Source of the DNA: Actinomycetes bacterium
GTDB lineage: Bacteria; Actinomycetota; Actinomycetes; Propionibacteriales; Nocardioidaceae
Direction of reading: 5' to 3'
Assembly: GCA_023417775.1 (NCBI GenBank)
Contig: JAEZEJ010000010.1
Coordinates: 1 to 34,614 of the forward strand
Length of the DNA stretch: 34,614 nucleotides
Part shown: positions 8,119-17,334 of the stretch, one piece after another
Layout: each line of letters begins with the position of its first letter
Position numbering within the stretch: position 1 is the first letter of the stretch
Notes under the pieces: generated by a model
Told to the model about the DNA's origin: nothing
Seen by the model: only the letters and a program-made list of their open reading frames with translations
Database searches by the model: none
Position numbers and translations under genes: made by a program

Positions 8119-8918
8119 TGCGCGGAACATCAGCGAAGTCTCGTGACGAGGTCCTGGCCGCGGTCGACGCGGTCCAGGGCGATGTCGCCGAGCTCGGCAC
8201 CCAGTTGCTGGCCGCGGTCGACGTCCTCGACGCCAACCCCGCGTTGCGTCGCGTGCTCACCGACCCCTCGACGGACACCGAGGCCAAGCAGGATCTGGCG
8301 ACCTCGGTCTTCGGCGGCACGTTCTCAGCCGACGCGGTCTCGGTACTGCGTACGGCCGTGGGCGGCCGATGGGCGGCCGGGCGTGACCTCGCCGATGGCC
8401 TCGAACAGGCCGGCATCGCCTCCTACGTGCGGGCGGCGCAGGACTCCGGCGAGGGCCAGCGCTTCGAGACCGATCTGTTCGAGGCTGGACAGGTCGTCCT
8501 GAGCGATGTCGAACTGCGCCGTGCGGTCAGCGACAAGTCCGCACCGGTGGAGGCCAGGAAGCAGCTGCTGGCCGATGTCTTCGGCGGCAAGGTCGTCGCC
8601 TCCGCGCTCGCCGTGCTCCAGCAGGCGACGGTCGCGCGGACCGGCTCCTTCGAGAAGGTGCTCGAAGGGTTCAACATCCTCGTGGCCAGCCGGCGGGGAC
8701 GGGTCGCCGCCACGGTGCGCGCGGCCTATGACCTCGGCGATGCCGAGCGTGAGCGGCTCGCAGCGGTGCTGCAGCGCAAGTACGGCACCGATGTCCAGCT
8801 CAACGTGATCGTCGATCCGGCGGTCGTGGGCGGCATCGCGGTCACGGTGGGCGACGAAGTCGTCGACGCCACGATGTCCACCCGCCTCGAGTCAGCCCGC
8901 CGGGCGCTCGCTGGCTAA
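8118..8918 (+). CDS. atpH: ATP synthase F1 subunit delta
   Basis: Links the peripheral stalk to the top of the F1 head. At 266 residues it is much longer than the roughly 180-residue E. coli protein but normal for non-mycobacterial actinomycetes. The N-terminal part is an alpha-helical extension. The typical delta C-terminal motif is present near 250 (DPAVVGGIAVTVGDEVVDAT). It starts within the atpF stop codon, so translation is coupled. Confidence 0.94.
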   Translation: MRGTSAKSRDEVLAAVDAVQGDVAELGTQLLAAVDVLDANPALRRVLTDPSTDTEAKQDLATSVFGGTFSADAVSVLRTAVGGRWAAGRDLADGLEQAGIASYVRAAQDSGEGQRFETDLFEAGQVVLSDVELRRAVSDKSAPVEARKQLLADVFGGKVVASALAVLQQATVARTGSFEKVLEGFNILVASRRGRVAATVRAAYDLGDAERERLAAVLQRKYGTDVQLNVIVDPAVVGGIAVTVGDEVVDATMSTRLESARRALAG

Positions 8919-8955
8919 CCCCGATCTCTCTACCTCAAGAAGGCAGGCACCACAC

Positions 8956-10596
8956 ATGACGGAACTCTCGATCCGTCCGGACGAGATCCGCGACGCGTTG
9001 CAGAAGTTCGTGTCGGACTACAAGCCGACCGCGGACAAGGCCGAGGAGGTCGGCATCGTCTCCGATGCCTCCGACGGCATCGCCCACGTCGAGGGTCTCC
9101 CTTCGGCGATGGCCAATGAGCTCCTGGAGTTCGAAGACGGGACACTCGGCCTCGCGCTGAACCTGGACGTCCGCGAGATCGGTGTCGTCGTCCTCGGCGA
9201 CTTCGCCGGTATCGAGGAGGGCCAGAAGGTCCGCCGCACCGGCGAGGTGCTCTCGGTCCCGGTCGGCGACGGCTACCTCGGTCGCGTCGTCGATCCGCTG
9301 GGCAACCCGATCGACGGCCTCGGAGAGGTCGAGACGGTCGGTCGCCGCGCCCTGGAGCTGCAGGCTCCCACGGTGGTCCAGCGCAAGAGCGTCCACGAGC
9401 CGCTGATGACCGGCATCAAGGCGATCGACTCGCTGACGCCGATCGGCCGCGGTCAGCGTCAGCTGATCATCGGCGACCGGCAGACCGGCAAGACCGCCAT
9501 CGCGATCGACACGATCATCAACCAGAAGCAGTTCTGGGAGACCGGCGATCCCGAGAAGCAGGTGCGCTGCATCTACGTCGGCATCGGCCAGAAGGGCTCG
9601 ACCATCGCCTCGGTGCGTGGCGCCCTGGAGGAGTCCGGCGCGCTGGAGTACACCACGATCGTCGCGGCCCCGGCCTCGGACTCGGCGGGCTTCAAGTACC
9701 TCGCCCCGTACACCGGCTCGGCCATCGGCCAGCACTGGATGTACGAGGGCAAGCACGTCCTCATCATCTTCGACGACCTGTCCAAGCAGGCGGAGGCCTA
9801 CCGCGCCGTCTCGCTGCTGCTGCGTCGTCCGCCGGGTCGCGAGGCGTACCCCGGTGACGTCTTCTACCTGCACAGCCGCCTGCTGGAGCGTTGCGCCAAG
9901 CTGAGCGACGAGCTCGGCGCCGGCTCGATGACGGGTCTGCCCATCATCGAGACCAAGGCCAATGACGTGTCGGCCTACATCCCGACCAATGTCATCTCCA
10001 TCACCGATGGCCAGATCTTCCTGCAGTCGGATCTCTTCAACGCCGACCAGCGTCCCGCGGTCGACGTCGGCATCTCGGTGTCGCGCGTCGGCGGTGCCGC
10101 GATGACCAAGGCGATGAAGGCCGTCACCGGCTCGCTGAAGGTCGAGCTCGCGCAGTACCGCGCGATGGAGGCCTTCGCGATGTTCGCCTCCGATCTCGAT
10201 GCGGCGTCCAAGGCGCAGCTCGCCCGCGGCCAGCGGATCATGGAGGTCTTCAAGCAGGGCCAGTACGCTCCGTATCCGATGGAGCAGCAGGTGGTCTCGC
10301 TCTGGGCGATCCAGAACGGCAAGCTCGATCCGGTGCCGGTCGGCGATGTCCGCCGCTTCGAGTCCGAGTTCCTCGACTACGTCAAGCGCTCGCACAGCGG
10401 CATCCTCGACGCGATCCGTGAGAGCGGACGCTTCGAGGACGACAACGGCTCGGCGCTGGAGTCCGCCTACGACTCGTTCCTCGACCAGTTCGAGACCAGC
10501 GAAGGTCAGTCGATCAAGGCCGGTCACGAGGAGTTCGAGGCGCTCGAGGACGAGGACGTCGAGCAGGAGCAGATCGTCAAGCAGAAGCGAGGCTGA
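8956..10596 (+). CDS. atpA: ATP synthase F1 subunit alpha
   Basis: Non-catalytic nucleotide-binding subunit of the alpha3beta3 head. The Walker A motif GDRQTGKT is at 173-180, and the VISITDGQIFL and PAVDVGISVSRVGG blocks are conserved. At 546 residues it carries the C-terminal extension (after about 510, rich in Glu) known in mycobacteria, where it helps suppress ATP hydrolysis. An AAGAAGG sequence precedes the ATG. Confidence 0.97.
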   Translation: MTELSIRPDEIRDALQKFVSDYKPTADKAEEVGIVSDASDGIAHVEGLPSAMANELLEFEDGTLGLALNLDVREIGVVVLGDFAGIEEGQKVRRTGEVLSVPVGDGYLGRVVDPLGNPIDGLGEVETVGRRALELQAPTVVQRKSVHEPLMTGIKAIDSLTPIGRGQRQLIIGDRQTGKTAIAIDTIINQKQFWETGDPEKQVRCIYVGIGQKGSTIASVRGALEESGALEYTTIVAAPASDSAGFKYLAPYTGSAIGQHWMYEGKHVLIIFDDLSKQAEAYRAVSLLLRRPPGREAYPGDVFYLHSRLLERCAKLSDELGAGSMTGLPIIETKANDVSAYIPTNVISITDGQIFLQSDLFNADQRPAVDVGISVSRVGGAAMTKAMKAVTGSLKVELAQYRAMEAFAMFASDLDAASKAQLARGQRIMEVFKQGQYAPYPMEQQVVSLWAIQNGKLDPVPVGDVRRFESEFLDYVKRSHSGILDAIRESGRFEDDNGSALESAYDSFLDQFETSEGQSIKAGHEEFEALEDEDVEQEQIVKQKRG

Positions 10597-10598
10597 GT

Positions 10599-11570
10599 AT
10601 GGCCGTCTCGCTCCGCGAATACCGCGCGAAGATCAGGTCGACGCAGTCGCTCAAGAAGATCACGCGTGCCATGGAGCTGATCGCCGCCTCGCGCATCATC
10701 AAGGCGCAGCAGTACGCGGCGGCGGCGGCGCCGTACGCCCGTGAGCTGACCCGCGCGGTCTCCGCGGTGGCCACCTTCTCCGATGTCGACCATCCGTTGA
10801 CGACGGAGAAGGAGAACCCCACCAAGGCGGCCGTGCTGGTCATCTCCAGCGACCGTGGCCTGGCCGGAGCGTATTCCTCGAATGCGCTCAAGGAGGCCGA
10901 GCGGCTGGCTGAGAAGCTGCGCGGCGAGGGCAAGGAGGTCGACTTCTACCTCACCGGCCGCAAGGCGGAGGCGTACTTCACCTTCCGTCAGCGCGACTTC
11001 GTCCGCGCGTGGACCGGTTTCTCGGACAAGCCCTCCTATGAGGAGGCGCGGGAGATCGGCAACACGCTGGTCGAGGCCTTCAACGCCGACGAGTCGGCCG
11101 AGGATCCCCCGAGCTCCTCGCGGAGCTCGGAGCAGGGCGGTGCCCCCACCGTCGATCCGGCGCGCGCGGTCGACGAGCTGCACATCGTGTTCACTCGCTT
11201 CCGCTCGATGTTGACGCAGGAGCCGACCACGATCCGGTTGCTTCCGCTGGAGGTCGTCGAGGGCACCGAGCCGCCCGAGGAGGGTGAGCTGCTGCCGCTG
11301 TACGAGTTCGAGCCCAGCACGCACGAGGTGCTGGACGCGTTGCTGCCCAAGTACGTGCACAGCCGCATCTACTACTGCCTGCTGCAGGCGGCGGCCTCCG
11401 AGCTCGCCGCCCGTCAGAAGGCCATGAAGTCCGCGACGGACAACGCCGAGGACCTCATCGCCAAGTACACCCGCATTGCCAACCAGGCCCGCCAGGCCGG
11501 CATTACCCAGGAGATCAGCGAGGTCGTGGGTGGCGCTAACGCGCTTGCCGACGCCGCTGGGAGTGAGTGA
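10599..11570 (+). CDS. atpG: ATP synthase F1 subunit gamma with enlarged loop
   Basis: Central rotor shaft. The 323 residues start with the canonical N-terminal helix (LREYRAKIRSTQSLKKITRAMELIAAS region) and end with the matching C-terminal helix. Residues about 163-188 form an extra polar loop (ESAEDPPSSSRSSEQGG), at the place where mycobacterial gamma has a short insertion that affects coupling. Here it looks longer, and its coding DNA contains a perfect hairpin. It starts 2 nt after atpA stops. Confidence 0.96.
   Translation: MAVSLREYRAKIRSTQSLKKITRAMELIAASRIIKAQQYAAAAAPYARELTRAVSAVATFSDVDHPLTTEKENPTKAAVLVISSDRGLAGAYSSNALKEAERLAEKLRGEGKEVDFYLTGRKAEAYFTFRQRDFVRAWTGFSDKPSYEEAREIGNTLVEAFNADESAEDPPSSSRSSEQGGAPTVDPARAVDELHIVFTRFRSMLTQEPTTIRLLPLEVVEGTEPPEEGELLPLYEFEPSTHEVLDALLPKYVHSRIYYCLLQAAASELAARQKAMKSATDNAEDLIAKYTRIANQARQAGITQEISEVVGGANALADAAGSE
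11109..11130 (+). repeat. Perfect hairpin inside atpG
   Basis: CCGAGCTCC, loop TCGC, GGAGCTCGG: a 9-bp perfect inverted repeat lying exactly in the codons of the gamma-subunit extra loop. It encodes the serine-rich linker. Such a stem inside a coding region is unusual and may show how the insertion arose. Confidence 0.7.
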
Positions 11571-11575
11571 GAGAC

Positions 11576-13017
<1,442 letters not shown>

Positions 13018-13018
<1 letters not shown>

Positions 13019-13395
13019 TGGCGGGTGCGCTGCAGATCGAGCTCGTCGCGGCCGACCGGGTGGTCTGGTCCGGCGAGGCGACCGAGGTCATCGCCCGCAC
13101 GTCCGAGGGCGACCTCGGCGTGCTGGTCGACCACGCCCCGCTGCTGTCGCTGCTGGTGCCCGGTGTCGTGATGATCAAGCCGGTCGACGGCGCGATCGTC
13201 CAGGCCGCCGTAGGCGACGGCTTCCTCTCGGTGGCTGACAACCACGTGTCGATCCTCAGCGAGGACACCTGGCTGCTGGAGGAGATCGACGAGGCCCAGG
13301 TGCGCCATGAGCTCTCCGAGGCCGAGGCGGATAACGACGACGAGGCGCGCCACCGCGCCGAGGTGAAGCTGCGCCTGCTGGGCAAGGCTGCCTGA
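13018..13395 (+). CDS. atpC: ATP synthase F1 subunit epsilon
   Basis: Rotor-associated regulatory subunit. The 125 residues form the N-terminal beta-sandwich (LQIELVAADRVVWSGEATEV, GDLGVLVDHAPLLSLL) and a short helical C-terminus (about 92-120). I chose ATG 13018 within the atpD stop (TGATG); an earlier in-frame start lies wholly inside atpD. Last gene of the core operon. Confidence 0.95.
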
Positions 13396-13414
13396 GTTGG
13401 CCGGGGAGTAGGTC

Positions 13415-13861
13415 ATGCCGCTCTGGCTGTGGCTGGTCGACTCCCTGGCCCTGCTCGTCGTCGCCTCAGCACTCCTGCTGGTCGCCCTCGTGGTGCGTCG
13501 CCGTCTGTTGACGCGCCGCGGGGGTGCCTTCGAGATGAGCGTCAATCGTCATCCAGAGGCATCGGCCCGTGGTTGGATGCTGGGCATCGCCGTCTACGGC
13601 TCGACCGAGGTCGAGTGGTTCCGCGGGTTCTCACTGTCGCTGCGGCCCAAGTACCGGCTTCCGCGCGGTGCCGTGCAGGTCGACGGTCGACGCCCTCCGC
13701 AGGGGGCCGAGTCCTACGCGCTGCACGATGGCCATGTGATCGTCAACGCCCACGGTCCGACCCCGATCCGCCAGCTGGCGGTGAGCCCGTCATCGCTGAC
13801 CGGGCTGCTGGCCTGGCTCGAGTCCCTGCCCCCGGGGCAGGGCGTCAACAATGTTCTGTGA
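13415..13861 (+). CDS. DUF2550 membrane-anchored protein
   Basis: 148 residues: one N-terminal membrane helix (about 4-28, WLWLVDSLALLVVASALLLVALVV), then a basic patch RRRLLTRRGG and a soluble domain on the cytoplasmic side. It matches the DUF2550 family found directly after atpC across actinomycetes (the Rv1312 position in M. tuberculosis). The function is unknown; conserved linkage suggests a role near ATP synthase or the membrane. ATG 13415 follows GGGGAG at 7 nt. Confidence 0.88.
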   Translation: MPLWLWLVDSLALLVVASALLLVALVVRRRLLTRRGGAFEMSVNRHPEASARGWMLGIAVYGSTEVEWFRGFSLSLRPKYRLPRGAVQVDGRRPPQGAESYALHDGHVIVNAHGPTPIRQLAVSPSSLTGLLAWLESLPPGQGVNNVL

Positions 13862-13901
13862 GAACTACCCGCGTGCGGTTCTTTTGTGTCACGATGAGCA
13901 G

Positions 13902-14072
13902 GTGAAGAAGATCATCGCCTCGACATTCGTGGCTGCCGCGATGGTGCTCGCCATCCCGGCCCCGTCGAATGCTGCTTCAGCCGCCGACTCCTCCTCCAAG
14001 AGCTCGGTCACGACGCCGTCCAAGCCGGCGCCTGTCACTCCGTTCAAGCCGTTCCGGATCGATTGGTACTGA
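13902..14072 (+). CDS. Small secreted peptide precursor, unknown function
   Basis: 56 residues from GTG 13902. The first part is a clean signal peptide: Lys-Lys, then a hydrophobic core (IIASTFVAAAMVLAIPA) and an Ala-x-Ala-type cleavage region near SNAAS (about 24-27). The mature part would be about 30 residues, rich in Ser, Thr, Pro and Lys, ending in FKPFRIDWY. A CACGAT hexamer ends 6 nt before the start. A strong two-way terminator follows. I do not recognise the family. Confidence 0.65.
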   Translation: MKKIIASTFVAAAMVLAIPAPSNAASAADSSSKSSVTTPSKPAPVTPFKPFRIDWY

Positions 14073-14093
14073 TCCAGCACGGTGACGACGCGT

Positions 14094-14133
14094 CGATGGT
14101 GGGGCCGTTCCGATAGGGGCGGCCCCACCATCG
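14094..14133. terminator. Bidirectional terminator between secreted peptide gene and cobO
   Basis: A 14-bp perfect stem (CGATGGTGGGGCCG with CGGCCCCACCATCG) and a 12-nt loop lie between two convergent genes: 21 nt after the peptide stop and 9 nt after the cobO stop. There is no T run, as usual in high-GC actinomycetes. Confidence 0.85.
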
Positions 14134-14142
14134 CGTCGGTGC

Positions 14143-14718
14143 TCAGCCGCGTTCGCCGCCGGGCACCCACAGCACATCGCCGCTCTCGCGATTGGCGTAG
14201 CGCGCGAGGATGAACAGCAGATCGCTGAGGCGGTTGAGGTACTTGGCGGTCAGGACATTCATGCTGTCGCCGTACTCGTCCAGGGCCGCCCAGGCCGCTC
14301 GCTCGGCGCGGCGGGCGACGGTGCGGGCGACGTGCAGCTGGGCGGCGGCCGGGGTGCCGCCGGGCAGGATGAACGAGCGGAGCTTCGGCGTCAGAGCGTT
14401 GTATGCATCGCACCAGGACTCCAGCCGCTCGACGTAGTCCGGTTCGACGCGCAGCGGGGGGAACTCGGGGTTCTCCACGACGGGTGCGCCCAGATCCGCT
14501 CCGACATCGAAGAGATCGTTCTGGATGTGCGTGAGGATCGCGGACACCTCGGGATCGAGCTCGCCGAGGGCCAGGGCCACACCGATCTGGCTGTTGGCCT
14601 CATCGACATCGGCGTAGGCCACCAGACGCGTATCGTTCTTCGAGGTACGGCTCATGTCCACGAGGGCCGTCGTGCCGTCATCGCCCGTGCGGGTATAGAT
14701 ACGCGTCAGGTTCACCAT
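14143..14718 (-). CDS. Cob(I)alamin adenosyltransferase, PduO type
   Basis: Adds the 5'-deoxyadenosyl group of ATP to cob(I)alamin, making coenzyme B12. The 191 residues show the N-terminal TRTGDDGTT nucleotide motif (about 9-17), SFILPGGTPAAAQLHVARTVARRAER (about 115-140) and the YLNRLSDLLFILAR end, all typical of the PduO/MMAB family. It supplies the cofactor used by the ethylmalonyl-CoA mutase about 3 kb away. The ATG is 6 nt after TAGACT, so the transcript is probably leaderless, and this -10 box touches a foldback element. Confidence 0.95.
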   Translation of the reverse strand: MVNLTRIYTRTGDDGTTALVDMSRTSKNDTRLVAYADVDEANSQIGVALALGELDPEVSAILTHIQNDLFDVGADLGAPVVENPEFPPLRVEPDYVERLESWCDAYNALTPKLRSFILPGGTPAAAQLHVARTVARRAERAAWAALDEYGDSMNVLTAKYLNRLSDLLFILARYANRESGDVLWVPGGERG

Positions 14719-14724
14719 GTCCCG

Positions 14725-14730
14725 AGTCTA
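14725..14730 (-). promoter_or_regulatory. -10 box of leaderless cobO promoter
   Basis: On the minus strand TAGACT ends 6 nt before the cobO ATG. Three of its bases fall inside the outer arm of the 14728-14895 foldback element. Confidence 0.55.
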
Positions 14731-14895
14731 GTATCCCGCGCCGGAAGTTCATGACCGCCTTTCGCCGCCTGAGCGGCGCTCCGCTGCGTTGGCGTCACTC
14801 GAAAGGCGTCCAGCCTGCCAGCGCTCCGCCGCCTGGCAGAGCATCCACTCAGGCGACGCCTTTCGACCACGAACTTCCGGCGCGGGACACACTAG
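14728..14895. repeat. Foldback (MITE- or REP-like) intergenic element
   Basis: Outer arms start and end with CTAG and share a perfect 16-bp inverted repeat, CCCGCGCCGGAAGTTC (14735-14750) against its complement at 14871-14886. Inside are further stems: 14766-14773 with 14848-14855 (8 bp), 14800-14810 with 14855-14865 (11 bp), 14756-14764 with 14800-14808 (9 bp, alternative) and 14815-14821 with 14833-14839 (7 bp). No coding potential is convincing. It fills the gap between cobO and the 3' end of the acyl-CoA dehydrogenase gene. Confidence 0.75.
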
Positions 14896-14920
14896 GCCGT
14901 CAGCTCGCGGGCCCCCACAC

Positions 14921-16558
14921 TCAACGGGTACCGGTGCGGGCGATGAGGGTCTCGAGGTCGAGACCCTGGGGGAGGGCACCGTACTCGACGGCCCGGTCGT
15001 CGCCGATGCGGCCGGCGACGAAGGCATCGGCCACAGCCGTCGGCGCCTCGCGCAACAGCACGGAGCCCTGCAGCGCGAGGGCCATCGACTCGACGATGCG
15101 ACGAGCCGATGCGGGGGCCGCGGCCGGATCCTGAGCCGCCTGGCGCAGGAGCGCGCCCATGTGGTCGAGGTGGCCGTCGAATACCGTCGAGACGCCCCGC
15201 GCCCGGCTGACCTCGTCGACGAAGGCCTCGACGGCGTGCGGCTGGCGGGCCATCGCCCGCAGCACATCGAGGGCGATGACATTGCCCGATCCCTCCCAGA
15301 TCGCCATCACCGGCTGCTCGCGATAGCGACGGGCCAGCGGGAAATCCTCGGTGTAGCCGTTGCCGCCCAGGCACTCCATCGACTCGTAGGCGTGGTGCGG
15401 GCCGCGCTTGCAGATCCAGTACTTCGCCACGGCCGTCCCGAGTCGCGCGAAGGCGGCGGACTGGTCGTCATCGGCGTCGAAGGCCGCGGCCATCCGCATC
15501 GCCGTCCACGTCGCGGCCTCGGCCTCGAGCTGCAGGTCGGCGATCACCTGGGCCATCGCCGGCTGCTCGATGAGGGTCGCGCCGAAGGCGCTGCGATGCG
15601 AGGCGTGCCAGGCGGCCTCGGCGACGGACTGGCGCATGCCCGAGGTCGAGCCGAAGATGCAGTCGAGACGGGTCTGGTTGACCATCTCGATGATCGTGCG
15701 GACACCGCGGCCCTCGTCACCGATGAGCCAGCCCGTGGCCTCGTCGACCTCGATCTCGGAGGAGGCATTGGACTTGTTGCCGAGCTTGTTCTTCAGCCGT
15801 TGCACGAAGAAGCGATTGCGCTCACCACCGGGCAGCACGCGGGGGACGAGGAAGCAGGAGAGGCCGGACTCGGTCTGTGCGAGCATCAGGAAGCCATCGG
15901 ACTGCGGTGCCGAGCAGAACCACTTGTGCCCGGTGATCCGCCAGGTGCCGTCCTGGGCCGCGACGGCGCGGGTGGTGTTGGTGCGGACATCCGATCCGCC
16001 CTGTTTCTCGGTCATGGCCATGCCGAAGACGGCGCTGGGCTTGGTGGTGGGGTCGCGCAGTTCGGGGTCGTAGGAGGTGGAGAGCACCTTCGGCAGCCAG
16101 AAGTCCCGCAATGCCGGCTCGGCCAGCTGCAGAGAAGGCACGACGGCGTGCGTCATGCTGACGGGGCAGGCGTGACCGGGCTCGATCTGGCCGAACTGCA
16201 TGAACATCGCGGCCCGGGCGACATGGGCGCCCTTGCGATCCTCGGTCCAGCAGGAGCCGTGGGCGCCGTGCTCGATCGCGTCGCCGAAGATGCGGTGATA
16301 GGCCGGGTGGAAATCGATGTCGTCGTCGCGGTTCCCCCATCGGTCGTGGCTGTGATGTACGGGGGTGACCGTATTGGCGAGCTCGGCATCGCGCTGGAAG
16401 TCGGCGCGTCCGACCAGGTCGCCGGCCTCGGTGAGCCGATCGTGGGCCCAATCCGCGTCGTAGCGCCCCACGGCCTCGACGAGGGCGGTATTGCTCGTGT
16501 ACTCGTTCACGTCCACGCGTGGCGGGGATTGGTTGAGGACCTCGTGCGTGCGGCTCAT
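14921..16558 (-). CDS. AidB-type acyl-CoA dehydrogenase
   Basis: Flavoprotein of the acyl-CoA dehydrogenase superfamily, 545 residues, the AidB length. The N-terminus HEVLNQSPPRVDVNEYTSN, the MTEKQGGSDVRTNTTRA loop, LKNKLGNKSNASSEIEV and AIWEGSGNVIALDVLRAM near the end all match AidB. E. coli AidB is an alkylation-response protein with weak dehydrogenase activity and DNA binding; the substrate here is unknown. I considered methylsuccinyl-CoA dehydrogenase because of the neighbourhood, but the motifs fit AidB better. The ATG overlaps the TetR stop by 4 nt (ATGA), so it is the second gene of that operon. Confidence 0.88.
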   Translation of the reverse strand: MSRTHEVLNQSPPRVDVNEYTSNTALVEAVGRYDADWAHDRLTEAGDLVGRADFQRDAELANTVTPVHHSHDRWGNRDDDIDFHPAYHRIFGDAIEHGAHGSCWTEDRKGAHVARAAMFMQFGQIEPGHACPVSMTHAVVPSLQLAEPALRDFWLPKVLSTSYDPELRDPTTKPSAVFGMAMTEKQGGSDVRTNTTRAVAAQDGTWRITGHKWFCSAPQSDGFLMLAQTESGLSCFLVPRVLPGGERNRFFVQRLKNKLGNKSNASSEIEVDEATGWLIGDEGRGVRTIIEMVNQTRLDCIFGSTSGMRQSVAEAAWHASHRSAFGATLIEQPAMAQVIADLQLEAEAATWTAMRMAAAFDADDDQSAAFARLGTAVAKYWICKRGPHHAYESMECLGGNGYTEDFPLARRYREQPVMAIWEGSGNVIALDVLRAMARQPHAVEAFVDEVSRARGVSTVFDGHLDHMGALLRQAAQDPAAAPASARRIVESMALALQGSVLLREAPTAVADAFVAGRIGDDRAVEYGALPQGLDLETLIARTGTR

Positions 16559-17202
16559 CGTGACGTCTCCTTCGGTTCGAGGACGGGCGCGCCGAGGGCG
16601 CGGTGGCAGTAGCGGACGATGTCGTCCACGATGGTCTCGTCGGGTAGCCCGTCGAGGCTGTCGTGGCCCAGCGGATTGAGGCGGCCGACGAGCGATTCGC
16701 TGATGGCGCCGATCGTGGCGGCGCCGCTGACTCCCGGATGCTGGGCCGTGAAGGCCCCGCTGTCGATGCCGTCGCGCACCAGCTGCTCCGCGATATCGAT
16801 ATAGGCGCGCCGATAGACGAGGCGCTCGGACTCCACGAGCGGCGACACCGGCTCGAAGAGCAGCGCCCAGGCCAGCCGTGGGCCGCGAAGGGCGCGCCCG
16901 GCGAAGGTGCGGATGAAGGTGTCGAGCCGGTCGGGGGCCTGCGGGCCCGATGCCGTCGTGGCCTGGCGGGTCATGGCCAGCTCGTGGGAGGCGGACTCGC
17001 GGAACACGGTGGCGAGCAGTTCGTCGCGGTGGTCGAAATAGGAGTAGACCAGGCCGGTGCTGGTGCCGGCGGCATCGGCGATCGCGGAGACCTTCGCCCC
17101 GGCGAATCCGTGCCGGGCGACGAGGGCGCGCGCCGCCGTGAGCAGGGAGGCGCGACGTTCCTCGGCGCGTCGCCGGGTGGCGTCCGTCTCGCGGTACGGC
17201 AT
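16555..17202 (-). CDS. TetR family transcriptional regulator
   Basis: 215 residues with an N-terminal helix-turn-helix (about 17-62: LLTAARALVARHGFAG, VSAIADAAGTSTGLVYSYF, DHRDELLATVF) and a ligand-binding C-terminal domain. It overlaps the AidB-type dehydrogenase gene by 4 nt and very likely controls that operon, sensing an acyl-CoA or related molecule. An inverted repeat (17223-17240) overlies its own predicted transcription start, suggesting self-repression. It is divergent from meaA, with 132 nt between start codons. Confidence 0.9.
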   Translation of the reverse strand: MPYRETDATRRRAEERRASLLTAARALVARHGFAGAKVSAIADAAGTSTGLVYSYFDHRDELLATVFRESASHELAMTRQATTASGPQAPDRLDTFIRTFAGRALRGPRLAWALLFEPVSPLVESERLVYRRAYIDIAEQLVRDGIDSGAFTAQHPGVSGAATIGAISESLVGRLNPLGHDSLDGLPDETIVDDIVRYCHRALGAPVLEPKETSR

Positions 17203-17222
17203 GGCCGACTCCCCACTGAAGA

Positions 17223-17240
17223 ATTGAAGCGTGATTCAAT
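17223..17240. promoter_or_regulatory. Probable TetR operator
   Basis: ATTGAA, six bases, TTCAAT: 6-bp perfect arms just downstream of the minus-strand -10 candidate TAACAT (17239-17244), so binding would block initiation of the TetR-AidB operon. It is about 100 nt upstream of meaA. Confidence 0.6.
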
Positions 17241-17298
17241 GTTACCTTCTCGCCGGTCATCGCGCGATGTGGTGGTGACCCGCATCACTCGACCGTGC

Positions 17299-17328
17299 GT
17301 GACGGGGTGCTTTACCTGGCGGTAACGT
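17299..17328 (+). promoter_or_regulatory. meaA promoter with overlapping inverted repeat
   Basis: GTGACG (17299-17304), an 18-nt spacer and TAACGT (17323-17328), which ends 6 nt before ATG 17335. This fits a leaderless transcript and excludes the in-frame GTG at 17329. A small inverted repeat TTACC, TGGC, GGTAA (17312-17325) overlaps the -10 box and could be an operator. Confidence 0.5.
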
Positions 17329-17334
17329 GTGGCC

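Noticed and set aside
8935..10527. Long minus-strand frame opposite atpA
   Set aside because: Shadow of a highly conserved gene in high-GC DNA; no motif and Asp/Arg/Leu-rich composition.
13415..13905. Second frame in the DUF2550 region reading through to 13905
   Set aside because: Arg/Gly-rich shadow with no signal or domain; DUF2550 frame has membrane helix and domain.
14921..16558. Methylsuccinyl-CoA dehydrogenase as identity of the acyl-CoA dehydrogenase
   Set aside because: Tempting from the pathway context, but N-terminal and LKNKLGNKSNASSEIEV motifs match AidB.
14789..16612. Long plus-strand frame opposite the AidB-type dehydrogenase
   Set aside because: Low-complexity Gly/Arg/His composition is a GC-codon shadow; the minus strand has full protein motifs.
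14921..17260. A single 779-residue minus-strand frame joining the TetR region to the acyl-CoA dehydrogenase
   Set aside because: The first part reads through the TetR gene in the wrong frame; the true dehydrogenase starts at 16558 after a 4-nt overlap with TetR.
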